A stretch of 64,000 nucleotides of DNA from Symsagittifera roscoffensis (lineage: Eukaryota; Xenacoelomorpha; Acoela; Convolutidae), in assembly GCF_963678635.1 (NCBI RefSeq), contig NC_087062.1, positions 70,707,345 through 70,771,344 on the forward strand, written 5' to 3'. Every line of letters starts with the position of its first letter. The stretch's first letter is position 1. Made by a program: the position numbers and the translations under genes. A model generated the notes under the pieces. It saw only the letters and a list, made by a program, of their open reading frames with translations, had not been told where the DNA came from and did not search any database. This document shows, one piece after another, positions 25,737-36,635 of the stretch.

Positions 25737-26092
25737 CAAATGAATGCCTTTCCTTATTTAAAACTTTATTAATTTTTCTCACAGCGATTTTATGTATCTC
25801 CGTTTATTCTGTACACTTTCATTTTTTGTCGCTTAAAAACTGTAGCGGTTCATTTTTTGAAAACTTTGGCCTCCAAATACACAGCGTGTATATGAGTGAA
25901 AAATATTTCGTGACATTTTTTGTAAAGTGAATATATACCTTAAAAATACCAGAAAAGTATACGGTACAAAAATGCACGTTGATTCAGTGCCTCAATTTGA
26001 ATGATTTGTTCAGTTTGATGTGAAAAATTTCAATATTTTTTTGAAATTAAATCAGCTTCTTTTTACTTGATTCATGTAACTTTTCGTAAGTT

Positions 26093-26534
26093 CAGGGGTG
26101 GATCTAGGATTTTCTCGAGGGGCGGGCGGATTTTTTTTCGAAATTTTTGTCGACCTTTTTTAGGTCGACCAAATTGCTTTTCCAAGCGCTCCCAGAACAC
26201 AATAAAGACTCTATTTGGACGAAAACTTTAGTGCTCAGCAGGCACCTTTTTGAAAAAACAGGTCATAAATGCCGTTGTTGGGCACTTTTTGGAATATTTT
26301 GACCAATAAACTCCCCCTTCAAAATTAGTATATATTGGCGCCAGAGGCACTTTTAGAAAAATTATACGATTGGTCGGCCTAAAATAGATGTCATAAAACA
26401 ATAACCTCAGGGATTCGACCTCCTAACTACCAAAGGCACTTTGCTATTATTTTATGGCATCCATTTTAGGCCGACTAATCCTAAAATTTTCCTAAAGGCG
26501 CCAGCATATACTAATCCCCCTAAATCCGCCCCTG
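26093..26534. mobile_element. hAT-type MITE, second copy (inverted)
   Basis: Starts CAGGGGTGGATCTAGG and ends AAATCCGCCCCTG. Its interior is the reverse complement of 745-1182, sharing the 'agtatatattggcgcc' core. Flanks CGTAAGTT and CGTGTGCT agree at five of eight positions, so the target duplication has decayed or been lost. It lies just upstream of the B-box gene exon. Confidence 0.75.
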
Positions 26535-26672
26535 CGTGTGCTCTTTTGATTTTTCAAGGAAACTTTTTTAAGGCTTCTTTTGTACATGAAAGTGGAAGCA
26601 CAGCTCCGCCTCTGTATTTTAATCAGCAGAATTTAACTGAATTGTGATTGAGTTGGACATCGTTGGTGCCAG

Positions 26673-26800
26673 GTGAGAATAAATTCAACTGCTTCGACTG
26701 CTGGAAAAAGATGGCAGATGTGGACTACTGGGTCAAGGGACCTCTCAGTTCTGGCTCGGAAGGCGACTGCTACTTGTGCAGCAACTGCATCATCAAGGCA
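26673..26800 (+). CDS. B-box/TRIM-like protein, upstream exon
   Basis: Acceptor GTTGGTGCCAG precedes an exon encoding paired cysteines (NCFDCW ... DCYLCSNCIIKA), a zinc-finger-like arrangement that could be part of a first B-box or RING-type domain. The frame runs from further upstream, but an in-frame ATG in good context (AAAAAGATGG, 26711) could be the real start, giving MADVDYWVKG. The donor GCA|GTGTAT is phase 0 and joins in frame to 27005. No further 5' exon was found between here and the MITE. The exon is supported by frame and by cysteine spacing, not by a firm family match. Confidence 0.55.
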
Positions 26801-27004
26801 GTGTATTGTGCGCGTTATACTTTTTCCACAGATGGTACAGATTATAGATGTTACGTGCTGACCTTTTTCTCATCAGATTAAATAAATAACATGCAGAAAC
26901 TTTGTCGAAATGAGTTTTTTTTTTGCTAGACGTGGCAAGTTTTCCTTTTTTACGAAATTTCAGTGTTTTCTAGAATTATTTAACGATTATACGTTATAAG
27001 GTAG

Positions 27005-27958
27005 AAGGTAGATTGTTATACGACAAAACACTGCTCCAAGGAAAAAAATGTGGAAAAGTTACCCGATATGGTTGATAAAAGTGGGTGTCAAGCCGGAGTT
27101 TGTAAAAAACACGGAAAACTCTACCAGAAAATCTACTGTGAAATGTGTCAAACCAGACTATGCGTGGATTGTGTGCCTGCGCATAAGGAGCACGCGCTGT
27201 ATGACATCAAAATTTTGGCCGAAAATGCCAAGAAAAAACTGGAAGGGCTAATGAGTGAGAATAAAAGAGACAGGGTAAATTTGGAGGCAGCCGCCAAAAT
27301 GGCCTCAGAAACGGTAGAAAGTACAAACAACGAGGACCAAGTTCGAACAAAGCTGGAGATTAAAAATTTACTTCGCCAATGTTTCGAAACAGTTTTGCAG
27401 GAGTTTGACAGTGCTCTAAGCAACAGAGAGATCTTAATAGCAGATTCATTCACTAATGTGCGCCAAAAAGCAGAAGTTATTCAGAATGAAATTGTCAATC
27501 TTGACGCCAAACAAGAAGAGTTAAACAAGCTTCTGGGATTCAAAGGCGATCAAGTTATATCGACAATAGAAAAAAGGAGTAAAAATGGATCCTTGTTTAG
27601 AACGGGGATTGAATTATCAGTGCCTTATTTGAATAAGAGCGGAGGCAGACCGAAAAGTAAAATCGAAACCAGTCTCAGGGGAATTTTAGGGCCCAAGTTC
27701 AAAGAGTCGATTGAATACTGGCTGCGACATGAGCCCTTTTCGCCTGACTTCGATTCTCTTTCTCTCCGAAGCTCGAAGTCACTAAATCTGAGTGTGAGTC
27801 TGTTTCGAAGCTACAAACATGACGACAAGCCGCGAATGAAAGCGTCAAATAATTTGCTCTGTTTGGAGAATAACGACGGAGACTTCGACAGAGTCGAGAT
27901 GGAGATGATTTCAAGCGGAGATCATTCGAGTCGCAAGGTCATTAACTTAGTATTTTAA
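27005..27958 (+). CDS. B-box zinc finger and coiled-coil protein (TRIM-like)
   Basis: From acceptor GGTAG|AAG the exon encodes 317 residues. Residues 33-63 form a complete B-box type 2: C33-x2-H36-x8-C45-x2-C48-x4-C53-x2-C56-x3-H60-x2-H63. C4, C10 and C28 may complete a preceding finger with the upstream exon. Residues from about 65 to 180 are charged and heptad-like (DIKILAENAKKKLEGLMSEN...NLDAKQEELNKLLG), the B-box C-terminal coiled coil that mediates dimerisation in TRIM proteins. The C-terminal 130 residues are polar and unrecognised. No RING finger is seen, so E3 ligase activity cannot be claimed. The GTG at 27050 is an internal codon. A poly(A) signal follows the stop, yet in-frame phase-0 donors exist (AAG|GTCATT at 27937/27938, TTA|GTATTT at 27949/27950) that would join to 28840. 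Confidence 0.8.
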   Translation, partial: KVDCYTTKHCSKEKNVEKLPDMVDKSGCQAGVCKKHGKLYQKIYCEMCQTRLCVDCVPAHKEHALYDIKILAENAKKKLEGLMSENKRDRVNLEAAAKMASETVESTNNEDQVRTKLEIKNLLRQCFETVLQEFDSALSNREILIADSFTNVRQKAEVIQNEIVNLDAKQEELNKLLGFKGDQVISTIEKRSKNGSLFRTGIELSVPYLNKSGGRPKSKIETSLRGILGPKFKESIEYWLRHEPFSPDFDSLSLRSSKSLNLSVSLFRSYKHDDKPRMKASNNLLCLENNDGDFDRVEMEMISSGDHSSRKVINLVF

Positions 27959-27999
27959 TTTAGATTAGCTCTCTTACTGCTCCGCTCCGACGGCGATAC

Positions 28000-28005
28000 A
28001 ATAAA
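28000..28005 (+). promoter_or_regulatory. poly(A) signal AATAAA after the B-box exon
   Basis: AATAAA lies 42 bases after the TAA of the B-box exon. It suggests that at least one mRNA form ends here. Confidence 0.55.
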
Positions 28006-28505
28006 ATTTGTTTTTGTCAACAGTAGGGGATTCACAAATGTGCGATTCTGTTTTAGGCAAATTAGATTTTGTCCAAGGTTATGCTTAAAAACCAATGTGT
28101 TTGGAATTGAGTACTAACCCTGTATGCAAAGTTTCAACTCAATCGAGCGATGTTGGCGTAAGTTTCTTTTGGTAGAAAATCACAGGTTTGGGACAGGAAA
28201 ATAATCTTTGATTTTTTTTGCGTGGTATTGAATGTAAGAATTTACTCATTGTTTTTTCATTGCAATGAAATCGGCGGCAGAACCGTTAAATCTACTTAAA
28301 TCTTCGATATTTGAATCATAAAGGAGAGTAACACAAGTGTAGCTTTGTTGTATTTTTCTACTTTTTCAATTAAAGTTCTAGTTTTTTTCTTAGTGAAGAG
28401 TCATTTGAAAAGGGCATTAGATCAATGATGGCGATTGCCCAAACTGGTTTATTTAAAGAAAAAAGTTTCTTGAGCACGGAAGTATACTGGAAATAATTTA
28501 CTTTT

Positions 28506-28805
28506 AAAAGTAATGAACGTAGTGAAGACTCTTATATATATAGGTCTTGCTGTTCAATTGCAATTCGTCTGCTGAAAGAGACTAAATAGCACTCAAATAC
28601 GAACGTGGAAATAGCGCAAAAAAACGTGAACGATTTTCTAGTTTCGAAAGTGGAGTTTAATTTTTAGATTTCCAGCGGAATAAAAACTTTAACCTATTGA
28701 TCCAGTTGTCTATAGTTGGGTTCATGTTAGCAAAAAAGCGAAAAGAAATTCGAAAGTTTTTTTTTTCAAGAAAGGGTTTTTATGTACATTGCGTTGATTA
28801 CTCTT
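28506..28805. mobile_element. MITE family 2, short copy before the 28840 exon
   Basis: Begins 'aaaagtaatgaacgtagtgaagac' in shortened form and ends 'gcgttgattactctt'. It is about 300 bp, with an internal deletion relative to 4505-4986. The splice acceptor at 28838-28839 follows 33 bases after its right end, inside the shared tail sequence. Confidence 0.7.
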
Positions 28806-28839
28806 TTCCAATCTTCGTTTGGCTATGTTTTTGATGTAG

Positions 28840-29607
28840 GTGTCCGTTGATTGTCCTGAAGGTGCAGTGTATGGACTAAGTGCGTTCACTGAAGGGGTGG
28901 TTGTAATTGTGGAACCCGATCGATACTCGACTCTATCAGCCGCGTCTTCTAGTTTGTGGAGTGGCACAGCTTACTTGTACGAAACATTCAACAAGGAGCC
29001 TCAAGTGCTTTCTGTTCAACATTGCCATGCTTTCGTCAAAAAAGATAAAAGGATTACAGCGCTCTGTTCGGGAAAGAAGAAAATGAAGTTCGCGCCCAAA
29101 TTGTACCCTCCAATTAAGTGCAACTCGCCAGTTGAACATCAAAGTACAACTCTAGTTTCACTCTACGAGAAGCCGTACGACTGTGTTCAACTTGTGGTAG
29201 CGATGTTCCACGAAAATGTCCGGAAAAGGGAAACACAGAAATTAGAAATTCACCAATTGAAATTCAACTCGGAGAATTACATCAAAACTGAAATTCCCCT
29301 CAAATGGTGTCGAGATGTTGACGAAATGTTGTTTATAGAAAGAGAGGGAAGACTCGAACTCATTTTTTGCAGAGCGATGGACCAATCTGTCATAAGGTTA
29401 AAGGTCAAGAAACCAGAGAATTCGAAACCTGGTCACGTTCTGACTTTCAGTGAGCCTCAGATCTACAAGAACCCTCAGTTGGCTTTCTCGGAAACAGTGA
29501 TCACGATGACCTTTTTTGACGGACATTGTTTCTTTTTGACAAATGGAGGCTCACTGCTGAAGGTCAAAGGTTTCTTCGAAGGACTTGTCGAAGTCAGCAC
29601 TACTTGA
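28840..29607 (+). CDS. Downstream exon, possible C-terminal region of the B-box gene
   Basis: A 255-codon open frame follows acceptor TTTTTGATGTAG and ends in TGA. It opens VSVDCPEGAVYGLSAFTEGVVVIVEPDRYS and continues with alternating hydrophobic beta-rich segments, a pattern compatible with beta-propeller blades such as those ending NHL-type TRIM proteins; this is an impression only. There is no ATG near the 5' end (GTG is the first codon), so an upstream exon is required. It is phase 0, which matches the candidate donors near the end of the 27005 exon. It could be an alternative 3' exon of the B-box gene or part of a separate gene. Confidence 0.65.
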   Translation: MSVDCPEGAVYGLSAFTEGVVVIVEPDRYSTLSAASSSLWSGTAYLYETFNKEPQVLSVQHCHAFVKKDKRITALCSGKKKMKFAPKLYPPIKCNSPVEHQSTTLVSLYEKPYDCVQLVVAMFHENVRKRETQKLEIHQLKFNSENYIKTEIPLKWCRDVDEMLFIEREGRLELIFCRAMDQSVIRLKVKKPENSKPGHVLTFSEPQIYKNPQLAFSETVITMTFFDGHCFFLTNGGSLLKVKGFFEGLVEVSTT

Positions 29608-30370
29608 TTGGAGTTGTTTGATAATTTTTGATTGTTTGATTTTTAATAATTTCTAATCAAAGGCAAAGTTGAAGCTTGCAGGGTCATCAGTTGAGCTCAA
29701 ATTTGAAATATCAAACATAAAAATGGAGTTGAAGTTCCGCTCTTCAAACTGAAATGTGATTTTAGTTTTGTTTTAGTAATCACTTTTTTTTGAAAACTTT
29801 GTTTTTATTTGTTAACTAACTAGCTTAAACTGATATAATTTCTCAAGTGAATGAAAAAAGCAATAATCACTCTTTTTGTGGTGCTCGAGTTCATTGATAC
29901 TTGTCTAACTGCCTGCTGGCTGTGTTTGATTAGTTGATCAAGAGTCATGAACATAGTTCAGAAGCTTATATAGGTCGTGATGGTTTTTTTGTTTAATTTT
30001 TTTTTCGGGAATGTCCTAAAATTTGTTCAGGCTCAAATTGCAGGCTCAGCCAGCATATACTAATTTTGAGGGAGAGCTCAGAAAATCAAATTGGTCGACA
30101 AAAAAAGTCAGCGAAATTTTTGGAAATCCCCCCTCTGGAGAAAATCCTAGATCCGTCCCTGGACGTTGTCATGTATTGCAATCGGTTTGTACCGTGGATA
30201 GTTTGTGTTTGTAAAATTTCAGTAAGTTTTATTCATTTTTCAAGCCTAATTATTGGAGTTGTATAAAAGTGTGTATAATTTGAATAAAAGTGTGTAAAAA
30301 CATTGATATAGATATATTATAAATTTGAAATAGATTATTGATCAATTTGTAAATTGAAGTTAAGTTTAAA
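29608..30370. other. Convergent intergenic region with truncated hAT-type MITE
   Basis: Lies between the + strand exon ending 29607 and the 3' end of the minus-strand SDR gene. The segment 30010-30162 ('agcatatactaattttgagg' ... 'cctagatccgtccctg') is the right part of the hAT-type MITE family. A short MITE family 2 start ('agagtcatgaacatag') lies at 29940. AATAAA (+) occurs at about 30283. Confidence 0.5.
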
Positions 30371-30376
30371 TTTATT
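30371..30376 (-). promoter_or_regulatory. poly(A) signal of the SDR gene
   Basis: TTTATT on the + strand is AATAAA on the minus strand, 48 bases beyond the SDR stop codon. Confidence 0.6.
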
Positions 30377-30423
30377 TGTTTTCCCCGACGTTTTTCAATT
30401 CGTTTTTCAATCAAGTCAGACTT

Positions 30424-30683
30424 TTAAATTGGATTGTAGCAGCTGAACCCTCCGTCGACCAGATTTATTTGTCCTGTGACGAATGAAGCTTCATTGCTGG
30501 CCAGAAATACAATAACTTTGGAGACATCTTCATTTTCGCCCAATCTCCCTCCGTTTCCCGGATGACTAACTTTTACCCGCTCCTTTAGACCCTCGACGTC
30601 GTCGTCAGACATGCCGAATCGCTGATGGAACCCGTTGAGAATAACTCCGGGCGCAACACAGTTAGCCCGCACCCCATGTACAC
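30424..30683 (-). CDS. SDR oxidoreductase, exon 3 (C-terminus)
   Basis: Encodes residues 178 (split Gly) to 264. VHGVRANCVAPGVILN is the conserved SDR segment 'GIRVN.V.PG.i.T'. DDDVEGLKERVKVSHP is the substrate-loop region. RLGENEDVSKVIVFLASNEASFVTGQINLVDGGFS is the typical classical-SDR ending. The acceptor is CATTTGTAG|GT (phase 1). Ends in TAA. The ATG at 30672 is internal. Confidence 0.9.
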
Positions 30684-32055
30684 CTACAAATGGAGACGAA
30701 GATTAAAATGGTTTTTGAAATTTTGAGCTGAAAGTGGGCGTATGTCAGGACAATTACTCCCAACAATTAGAATTACTGTTGACATGGGTCAAGTAGTAAA
30801 TCATGGTATACATTCCGTGGACTATTTAATTTAAGTGAGATTGTTAGCGTGAAACTGCACAAATTCCATCTCTGTTTGTTAATGAAGTATGCAGTAGTAT
30901 TTCGAGCGAGCACTGTAATGGGTGGGGGTCAATGTGAGTCAGTGTGGGTCGAGTCTGTGACTCTATTGGTCTCATTTAATGCAGGTGTATGAATCGATAG
31001 CAGGCAGGATTAATTTTACTCACCTCCAGTTCTGGATATGATTAGTGTCAATGAACGAAATGATTAAATTAGGGATATGATTAAGTATCGTATCTAGGTC
31101 GTGTAGTTTTTCCCTAAAAGTTCTTCTAGTTAATCACGATCAAATTTGGTTTGACTTTAAGAGTTCTTTTTTAAGGAGACCTTTAAATTTATATATAAAA
31201 TTAAATTCATGCGTAAAGTTGAAGTTCATATGTTAATTATTTAAAGAAGTTTTTGTTCTCCAATTGCAAAAATGCAAATGGTGCGAAAAACCGCGATTGA
31301 CCCATACGTTCAAAAGTGGACTTTAGTTTAGTTTTACTAGCGGATTAAAAATACCCTGTGATCCAGTTTCTCATATTGGTTAGTTTTATCAAAAGTGGTT
31401 ATAATAAAAGATTCTTGAAATTCAAAAACTGTAAAGGTAATTTATTGGTTTCTTTGAAACACAAATTGAAAAATTTTCAAAAAAAATATCAGTCATTTGT
31501 TTTTGGTCTCTTTAAGTTCAGTAAAACTTTTCGAACTGCTGCCAAGGTTAAATTAGTTCGAATTTTTATCTATTAACCTGGTCATTCAAATTCAAACTCG
31601 TGAGTTTGTCTTCGAACAAAAATGCTGCTAATTGTGGACAAAGAAGTTGAAAAAAGCCCAGAAAGATAAATATGTAAACTGGAAATATTGATCGGTGATA
31701 AACTTCGTTTTTGAGCATGAAATAAAATCGATAAATTCGATTCCATACCGAAAGCATGTCTTCTAAATTTTTTTCTACTGGAAAATTCCCTAATTGTGTC
31801 AAATGCATTATGCTTATAGAACTACGCAAAATTTTTTGACCTTCAATCGATACAGAATGCAATTGATGCAAAATGAACTGTGGACAGAATGTTGTATAGC
31901 AAAAAGTAGACAGGGCTTTAAGAAACATTGTAAGCGAATCAGAATCGGGAAAAGAAAATATGTCGTTCATTTAATGTTTTCTCGACTCTGATTGGCTTAC
32001 GACGTGTCTGCTTTTTGACATGTCTTCTTTTTGACCGCACTTCGGACGGAACTAC
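30684..32055 (-). other. SDR intron 2 (1.37 kb)
   Basis: Holds a diverged MITE family 2 relative at about 31200-31560 ('atggtgcgaaaaaccgcg', 'tcaaaagtggac', 'ccagtttctcatattggtt'). A 134-codon minus-strand frame at 31970-31566 is hydrophobic and unlike SDRs. It breaks no consensus splice site and is not annotated as a gene. Confidence 0.6.
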
Positions 32056-32391
32056 CTTCGTCTGCGGCTAGGCACTTAGTGAACATTTCAATGGCGGATT
32101 TCGTCATGCAGTAGAGAATGCAGTTCTGAATAGGTATAGAGCCAGCAATGCTGGAAATGTTGACAATGTTGCCTCGTGTTGCACGCAGATAGGGAATACA
32201 CAGGTAAGTGAGATAGTATACGGCTCGAACATTGATAGAAAACATGACGTCATATTTCTCAACGTCTTGGGAAGTTATGGGGCCGCCCAGGATATTCGCT
32301 CCTGCGTTATTGACAAGCACGTCGATTCTCCCGAACTTATTAATCGTTTTGTTGACCAAATTGTCACAGTCCTCTGTTTTAGTCAAGTCAC
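32056..32391 (-). CDS. SDR oxidoreductase, exon 2 (active site)
   Basis: Encodes residues 67-177 plus one base. It carries NNAG (93-96), which stabilises the central beta sheet, the catalytic Ser146 in NISSIAG, and the catalytic YxxxK as Y159-CMT-K163. The acceptor is TTTGTTCTCAG|GT and the donor GAAG|GTAGTT, both phase 1. All active-site residues of a classical SDR are intact. Confidence 0.92.
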
Positions 32392-33055
32392 CTGAGAACA
32401 AAAGTGTGAAATAAGAAATACACCTGAACAAGAAAAAAGTTACCGAAATATCTTCCATGTCTGCATTCTTTAAAAAAATATACGTGCTAACCTCTCCCTT
32501 TAAAAGGGTGAAACAGACTTAGATGTGTGCGGCTTTCCTATTTCGCCTCAAAAAGTTTGCGAAGCGGTAGAAGAACATAATGTTACCCAATTTCAGCTTT
32601 AAAAAAATAAATTCAACGTTGAGAATTGTTAGTCTGATGTGGTTTGTTTTTGAATAAATTCTGACATGTGCAGCGCCTTTTTAAATCAATAGTTTCCTGG
32701 ATTGCTTAATTATGGAATGTAATTTACATTAATCCCTTTCTAGCTATTTTTGACTTGAATGAATTAATAGAAAAACAAATGAAAAAATGACTTGAATTTT
32801 TTTGTACCGCGAAATTTCTTTTCGAAATTTGACGCGATGGCTGCTGGTGAACCGAAAATGAATCGATTATTTATGCGTACGTCAAAATTTCTACGAACTC
32901 AACAAATTCTATGAAACGATTAACATGGCTCCTCCGCTTCCCTTCTCTAAAAATTTAGGAAAAACTATACAGTAAAAAATTATTGTGCAATCATTGGGTT
33001 TGGATGAGCAGTTTATTTGTGCTGCGAGAGTAGTGAACGTGGCTGACTGACTGAC
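32392..33055 (-). other. SDR intron 1
   Basis: 664 bp with no recognised repeat or exon. The donor is AAAG|GTCAGT. Confidence 0.7.
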
Positions 33056-33254
33056 CTTTAACAATGAAAACATCCGCATCTTCTGAAGCTTCCAGACATC
33101 TCTGTTTCGTGTCCTCGAGACCCTCCAGCCCTCTGGCTGTAATGACGACCTTCCGAGCTCCCTTCTCCACAAATTTGACTGCGGTTGCCGCTCCGAACCC
33201 AGAACTACTTCCGGTTACCAAAACTACTTTATTCGCTCCGATTGCTGCAATCAT
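33056..33254 (-). CDS. Classical short-chain dehydrogenase/reductase, exon 1
   Basis: First exon of a complete three-exon gene (33254-33056, 32391-32056, 30683-30424; 795 nt, 264 aa), the typical size for a classical SDR. These soluble Rossmann-fold enzymes use NAD(P)H to reduce or oxidise alcohol/carbonyl groups. The nucleotide-binding TGSSSGFG (residues 14-21) is intact, followed by VKFVEKGARKVVITARG. A basic residue at the end of beta-2 (R41) hints at NADP(H), which is an inference. The sequence resembles the FabG-like SDRs expanded in nematodes and arthropods, so the substrate cannot be named. The start at 33254 leaves the usual short N-terminal lead. All three exons join in phase 1. Confidence 0.92.
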
Positions 33255-33744
33255 TTCTTTTGAAGTTGGTTTAATCGGCTACAAGAGATCAAATGAGAAA
33301 GGGTCATATGATCAACCATTGACCTTATTTTTTCGTATTTGCTAAGGTTATCTTGAGTTCTTGTCAAATATGATGCTTAGAAGTACAATTTTGAGATTAT
33401 ATATAAGTAAATAGCAGTTGAAGATCAGCAATCTTATCTGCACTTAAATTGATGGTTGTCAAATACTTGAAATTAAGGTTATACGCTGCTGATGGTTTTC
33501 AAGAATGTGAATTTGGTCATCTTTTAATGAATCATCTCTATTATGATTACAAGACTGAAGTTTCTTTTAATTTGATGTTTTTTCACCTTGATGTAATTTT
33601 TTTCCTTCGGAATAATTGCCATCCTTCTAATATTACCTAAAGTGTTTGCCGTAACACTATTGTCCCCTAGACGATGCCCTTGTGCCACTGTAAAGCTATT
33701 CCAAAGAGAGTGCTTTTGAGCCTCGAAATAAAATTCCAATGTCA

Positions 33745-33812
33745 ATGGGAGTAGTGGTGTGATAACGTCCGCCTCACAATCGTAAGGTAAGATGTTCGAG
33801 GCCCACCATGAT
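33745..33812 (+). repeat. tRNA-Val(CAC)-like segment
   Basis: GTAGTGGTGTGATAACGTCC followed by GCCTCACAATCGTAAGG and GATGTTCGAGGCCC closely follows the D-arm, the CAC anticodon loop and the T-arm of animal tRNA-Val. Acceptor stems are not conserved, so it is a tRNA pseudogene or SINE head. Confidence 0.5.
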
Positions 33813-34080
33813 CTCTGTTCGTTGCTCAAGAGTGAGGAACATTAACCAACCCCGAATATTACCCAAAAATTGCAGGTAATTTTTAAGCAGAGGCGCATCA
33901 ATGGTTCTCTCAGTGATTCAAGAAACTTCAGCCATAACTGAAAATCTATCTATAAATTGTATCTTTGTAACACTGATTTTGTATAACTTCATGTTTCCTT
34001 TTTTGCTTAAGTGCTTTCGGCTGATGTCATATCGTCTTATTTGTCTCCTTTTGCGTCGCTTAAATTATGTTGTGTTATTT

Positions 34081-35902
34081 TGTGCTAGAAGTAATGTGGC
34101 TTAAAAAATTCGAATTTCAAAACCATATATCCATAAAAGGTTTTCGTTTTTTGTTAATGAAAATTTTTTCAAACCTAACTAAATATTGACGGCTTAGCTG
34201 CCGACCGGAAAAGACTACAAATGTTTTTCCATTGGTGGTGAATGTGTTTACTGAATACTTTTTCTCAAAATGAACACCATGCAAGACAAACATGACTTTT
34301 TCAATTTCTAGATTCTTGTGACTTTTCCAGCTATTTTCTTCGATAGTGGCTTCCATCTTATACTTTGCGCTAGTTTGGGATGCTTCTGCTGTATATCAGG
34401 TGATGCGATGCTTCGCTCCTTTCCATGTTATTTCCTCGATCTTAAACGAGGTTCAAATGTAGTACGTTAATAGCATAACAAACCACGTCCAGCATCAAGT
34501 TCTCCTCCACGCGATCGGAAACAGAAGGGTAATCAATTGATGTACAAGTAACGCAAATAGATTTATTTTTGATGAATTAGAAAACTCTCAGAACACTTCA
34601 ATTTTTCCGAAATATTAATAATTTCATCCTCAAGTTATTAAAAGGGAGTAAAGCAGGTGGCAAATGTATCTAACAAAGTGTGATTGCAGAATTAAACGAG
34701 CCTAATTTTTTGCAGCTTTTTTTTGCTCTTTTAAGGTTTTTAGGCCATAAAAATGAACGGTTTTTCTCTGCCTACACTTTTTTTGAACTCGTGAATTTTG
34801 ATATAATTTTTCAACGCAATATCTGAAAAATAACACCGAAATGAACAAAATATATTTTGATTCGAACACGCCACAGAAAGCGAAAACGAATCGAAAAAAC
34901 AGGAGTCTAATGAAACAAATTTTATACTAACTTAAACAAATTCCAAACAATTCAAATAAAAACTGAAAAATCTGAAATGCCCCATAAAGAATCATAAAAA
35001 AATTGCAAATGTATATTTTTTGTGCTGCAAGTTAATATGGCTTACAAAAATCGAATTCCAAAACCATATATCTAAAAAAATTGTTTTTCAAACCTACCTG
35101 AATATTGACGGCTCAGCTGCCGACCGGAAAAAAAATACAAATGTTTTTCCATTGGTGGTGAATGTGTTTACTGAACACTTTTTCTCAAAATGAACATCAC
35201 GCAAGACAAACGTATGACTTTTTCAATTTTTAGATTCTTGTGATTTTTCAAGTTATTGTCTTCGACGGTGGCTTCCACCTCATACTTTGCGCTAGTTTGC
35301 GATGCTTCTGCCGTATATCAGCAATGAGACCGCTCCTTTCGGTGTTTTTTCCTCAATCTTATACGAGGTTCAAATATATTATGTTAATTACATAACAAAC
35401 CACGTCCAGCTCCAAGTTCTCCTCTACGCGATCGGAAACAGAAGGGTAATTAACTGATGTAGAAGTAACGCAAAAAGAGTTATTTTTGACGAATTAGAAA
35501 ACTCTCAGAACACTTCAGTTTTTCCGAAATATTAATCATTTCATACTCAACTTGTTAAAAAGGGAGTAAAGCAGGTGGCAAATGTATCTAACAAAGTGTG
35601 AAATGCAAAATTATCCGAGCCTTTTCTCGCAGCTATTTTTTTGTTGCTCTTATAGGCTTTTTTAGGCCATACAAAATGAACGGATTTTCTCTGCCTACAC
35701 TTTTTTTGTTTGAACTCCTAAATTTTGACCTAATTTTTCAACGCACTATCTGACAAAATAACACCGAATTGAACACAACATATTTTGGTTTGAACACGCC
35801 ACAGAAAGCGAAAACGAATAAAAAAAACAGCAGTCTAAAAAACAAATTCCAAACAAATCAAATGAAAACTGGAAAATCTGAAATACCCCAGAAAAAAAAT
35901 AA
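34081..35902 (+). repeat. Direct duplication of a roughly 0.9-kb block
   Basis: 34081-34990 and 35021-35902 align end to end ('tgctgccgaccggaaaa', 'ttccattggtggtgaatgtg', 'acgcgatcggaaacagaaggg', 'cacgccacagaaagcgaaaac'). A minus-strand 79-codon frame (34356-34117) is open in copy 1 but frameshifted in copy 2. The end of each copy carries the beginning of the same + strand frame that continues as the helix-turn-helix ORF at 35769. Confidence 0.85.
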
Positions 35903-36032
35903 CAAAATTTCAAATGAAGCAAAGCAAGCATTTATTGATGCTGCTCACATTGTTGACAATTTTGTGGAGATCGAAAAACTTCTTGGCATGAGTAAATCCA
36001 ACGTATATTTATATTTATATATAATTATTTAA
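35769..36032 (+). pseudogene. Putative transposase N-terminal helix-turn-helix fragment
   Basis: A lysine-rich lead is followed by ISNEAKQAFIDAAHIVDNFV and EIEKLLGMSKSNVY, which has the spacing of an N-terminal helix-turn-helix in Tc1/mariner-like (IS630) proteins. The frame breaks afterwards, and an assembly gap starts 270 bases later, so no catalytic domain can be checked. The first codon in this register is TTG. In the upstream duplicate the equivalent position is ATG (near 34842). The identification is tentative. Confidence 0.35.
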
Positions 36033-36305
36033 TATGAGATTTTGCCAAATTTACAACTTGTCAGAAGTGTAGCCCTCATACGCGAAAAATGGACAAGGAA
36101 TCCAGTGATATCACAAATGAAAATTTGGAAGAAAAACCTTCTTTTACTTCAAAGAAAAGGCAAAAAAAAAATTGCATAGATGATTTTGGATAAATTATTT
36201 ACACAAGATTTGATCAACGAATATTTTTGTGGGGCGAAAGGTTCCTCCAATGAGTAGCCGGTCAACGTAGCCCAATTATTACCGTGTATTTTGCTGTTAG
36301 TGCAG

Positions 36306-36505
36306 NNNNNNNNNNNNNNNNNNNNNNNNNNNNNNNNNNNNNNNNNNNNNNNNNNNNNNNNNNNNNNNNNNNNNNNNNNNNNNNNNNNNNNNNNNNNNNN
36401 NNNNNNNNNNNNNNNNNNNNNNNNNNNNNNNNNNNNNNNNNNNNNNNNNNNNNNNNNNNNNNNNNNNNNNNNNNNNNNNNNNNNNNNNNNNNNNNNNNNN
36501 NNNNN
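36306..36505. other. Assembly gap (200 N)
   Basis: Exactly 200 unknown bases, a conventional scaffold-gap size, between two repeat-derived regions. Distances and order across it are assembly inference. Confidence 0.99.
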
Positions 36506-36635
36506 AATTGACTATTAGCGAAAAAACATTAAGTTGAATTAATAATGAAACGAATTTAAAATTTTGAAACACCCTTCTTTTCTCGCTTTGTTTTAAGGGT
36601 CTTATCAAGATTGAACTCCAACTTAGAAATGTAAA

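Noticed and set aside
26648-26881. Reading the 77-codon frame at 26648 as a complete small protein
   Set aside because: It starts with TTG, crosses a splice acceptor, and its tail after 26800 is AT-rich intron; the cysteine-bearing middle fits an exon of the B-box gene.
31566-31970. 134-codon minus-strand frame in SDR intron 2
   Set aside because: No recognisable domain, AT-driven composition, and it lies between two exons that join perfectly without it.
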